Shown: one piece after another, positions 63,795 to 64,000 of the stretch | How positions within the stretch are numbered: position 1 is the stretch's first letter | Layout of the letters: the number at the start of each line of letters is the position of its first letter | NCBI RefSeq assembly: GCF_003176895.1 | Contig: NZ_QGTD01000019.1 | Coordinates: forward strand, 1-64,000 | Reading direction: 5' to 3' | Length of the DNA stretch: 64,000 nucleotides | Origin: Gracilibacillus dipsosauri | GTDB taxonomy: Bacteria; Bacillota; Bacilli; Bacillales; Amphibacillaceae | Made by a program: the position numbers and the translations under genes | The notes under the pieces: generated by a model | Seen by the model: the letters and a program-made list of their open reading frames with translations, nothing else | What the model was told of the DNA's origin: nothing | Databases searched by the model: none

Positions 63795-64000
63795 TTCTAA
63801 TGCTATTTCTACATTTCCCTTTATTGCTCGTGATATCATACAAGATGATTCAGCCTGATAAATTATTTTTTCCAATTGATTGAATTGCTTTTCTGTGGCA
63901 TTCTCTTGTAGTTTTACGACAGGCTTATGTGTTATTTTAATATATGTAAAAACACCATTTGTGACATCTACTTCTCCGACTGAACTAAGAGAAATATGCT
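63774..64000 (-). CDS. OsmC/Ohr family protein, partial (C-terminal part only)
   Basis: 75 codons are visible before the TAG at 63774; the rest lies beyond the window. The C-terminus reads SSCMISRAIKGNVEIALEEKL, with the conserved Cys of OsmC-type peroxiredoxins in SCMISRA. Such proteins reduce organic hydroperoxides with a Cys pair; the first Cys is outside the window. Confidence 0.8.
   Translation of the reverse strand, partial: HISLSSVGEVDVTNGVFTYIKITHKPVVKLQENATEKQFNQLEKIIYQAESSCMISRAIKGNVEIALEEKLSIG

Overview
The window is about 64 kb of low-GC Firmicute chromosome from an endospore-forming member of the Bacillaceae. The evidence is the presence of spoIIQ, spoIID, spoIIR, spo0F and gerQ, AGGAGG-type ribosome binding sites with many GTG/TTG starts, and a gene order that closely follows the spoIIQ-to-ywdI stretch of the Bacillus subtilis chromosome. 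The genus cannot be fixed from sequence alone; the type-B L31 at the rpmE locus, the missing glpX and tal genes, and the extra protease, chemoreceptor and kinase genes say it is not B. subtilis itself.

Layout. 1-447: a 51-bp tandem array, a terminator and a 22-codon ORF behind an AimR-like receptor gene. 448-6300: AimR-like receptor, spoIIQ, spoIID, murAA, ywmB, ywzB. 6750-14060: complete ATP synthase operon (atpZ-I-B-E-F-H-A-G-D-C). 14350-19800: Vpr-like protease, mnaA, upp, a 52-bp repeat array and a NERD-domain gene. 19900-28300: glyA, ywlG, rpiB, chemoreceptor, ywlE, mntP, ywlC, a DnaA-box cluster, a GNAT-like gene, spoIIR and prmC. 28300-38990: prfA, tdk, rpmE2, rho, murAB, fbaA, spo0F, pyrG, rpoE and a P-loop kinase. 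Everything so far is on the minus strand. 39150-49320: clsB (+), argS, ywiB, a second AimR-like gene, speB and speE (-), a class A PBP gene (+), a second 52-bp array, ywhD (-), ywhB and a small membrane protein (+). 49327-64000: ywgA, ywfO, lipL, a menC-type enolase, a decayed NERD gene, pta, hemQ, a RibD-like reductase, gerQ, ywdK, ywdI, a fructosamine kinase, an acyltransferase, an M29 aminopeptidase, tcyP and a partial OsmC gene.

Most genes are housekeeping: energy (ATP synthase, fbaA, pta), cell wall (two MurA paralogues, mnaA, PBP), translation (prfA, prmC, argS, rpmE2, ywlC), nucleotides (pyrG, upp, tdk), polyamines (speBE) and sporulation control.

The most interesting parts are non-standard. 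(1) Two collinear AimR-type (arbitrium receptor-like) proteins lack the N-terminal DNA-binding domain and sit in ordinary chromosome with no phage genes; one is followed by a 22-codon ORF with a strong RBS before a terminator, a candidate peptide. (2) A dense DnaA-box cluster lies upstream of ywlC, partly inside a perfect 15-bp hairpin. (3) A 51/52-bp tandem repeat family occurs at two, probably three, intergenic loci. (4) Three copies of a roughly 110-120 bp element with inverted ends each sit directly behind an intrinsic terminator in the same orientation. (5) A NERD-domain pseudogene is inactivated by a single in-frame TGA and a lost start codon.
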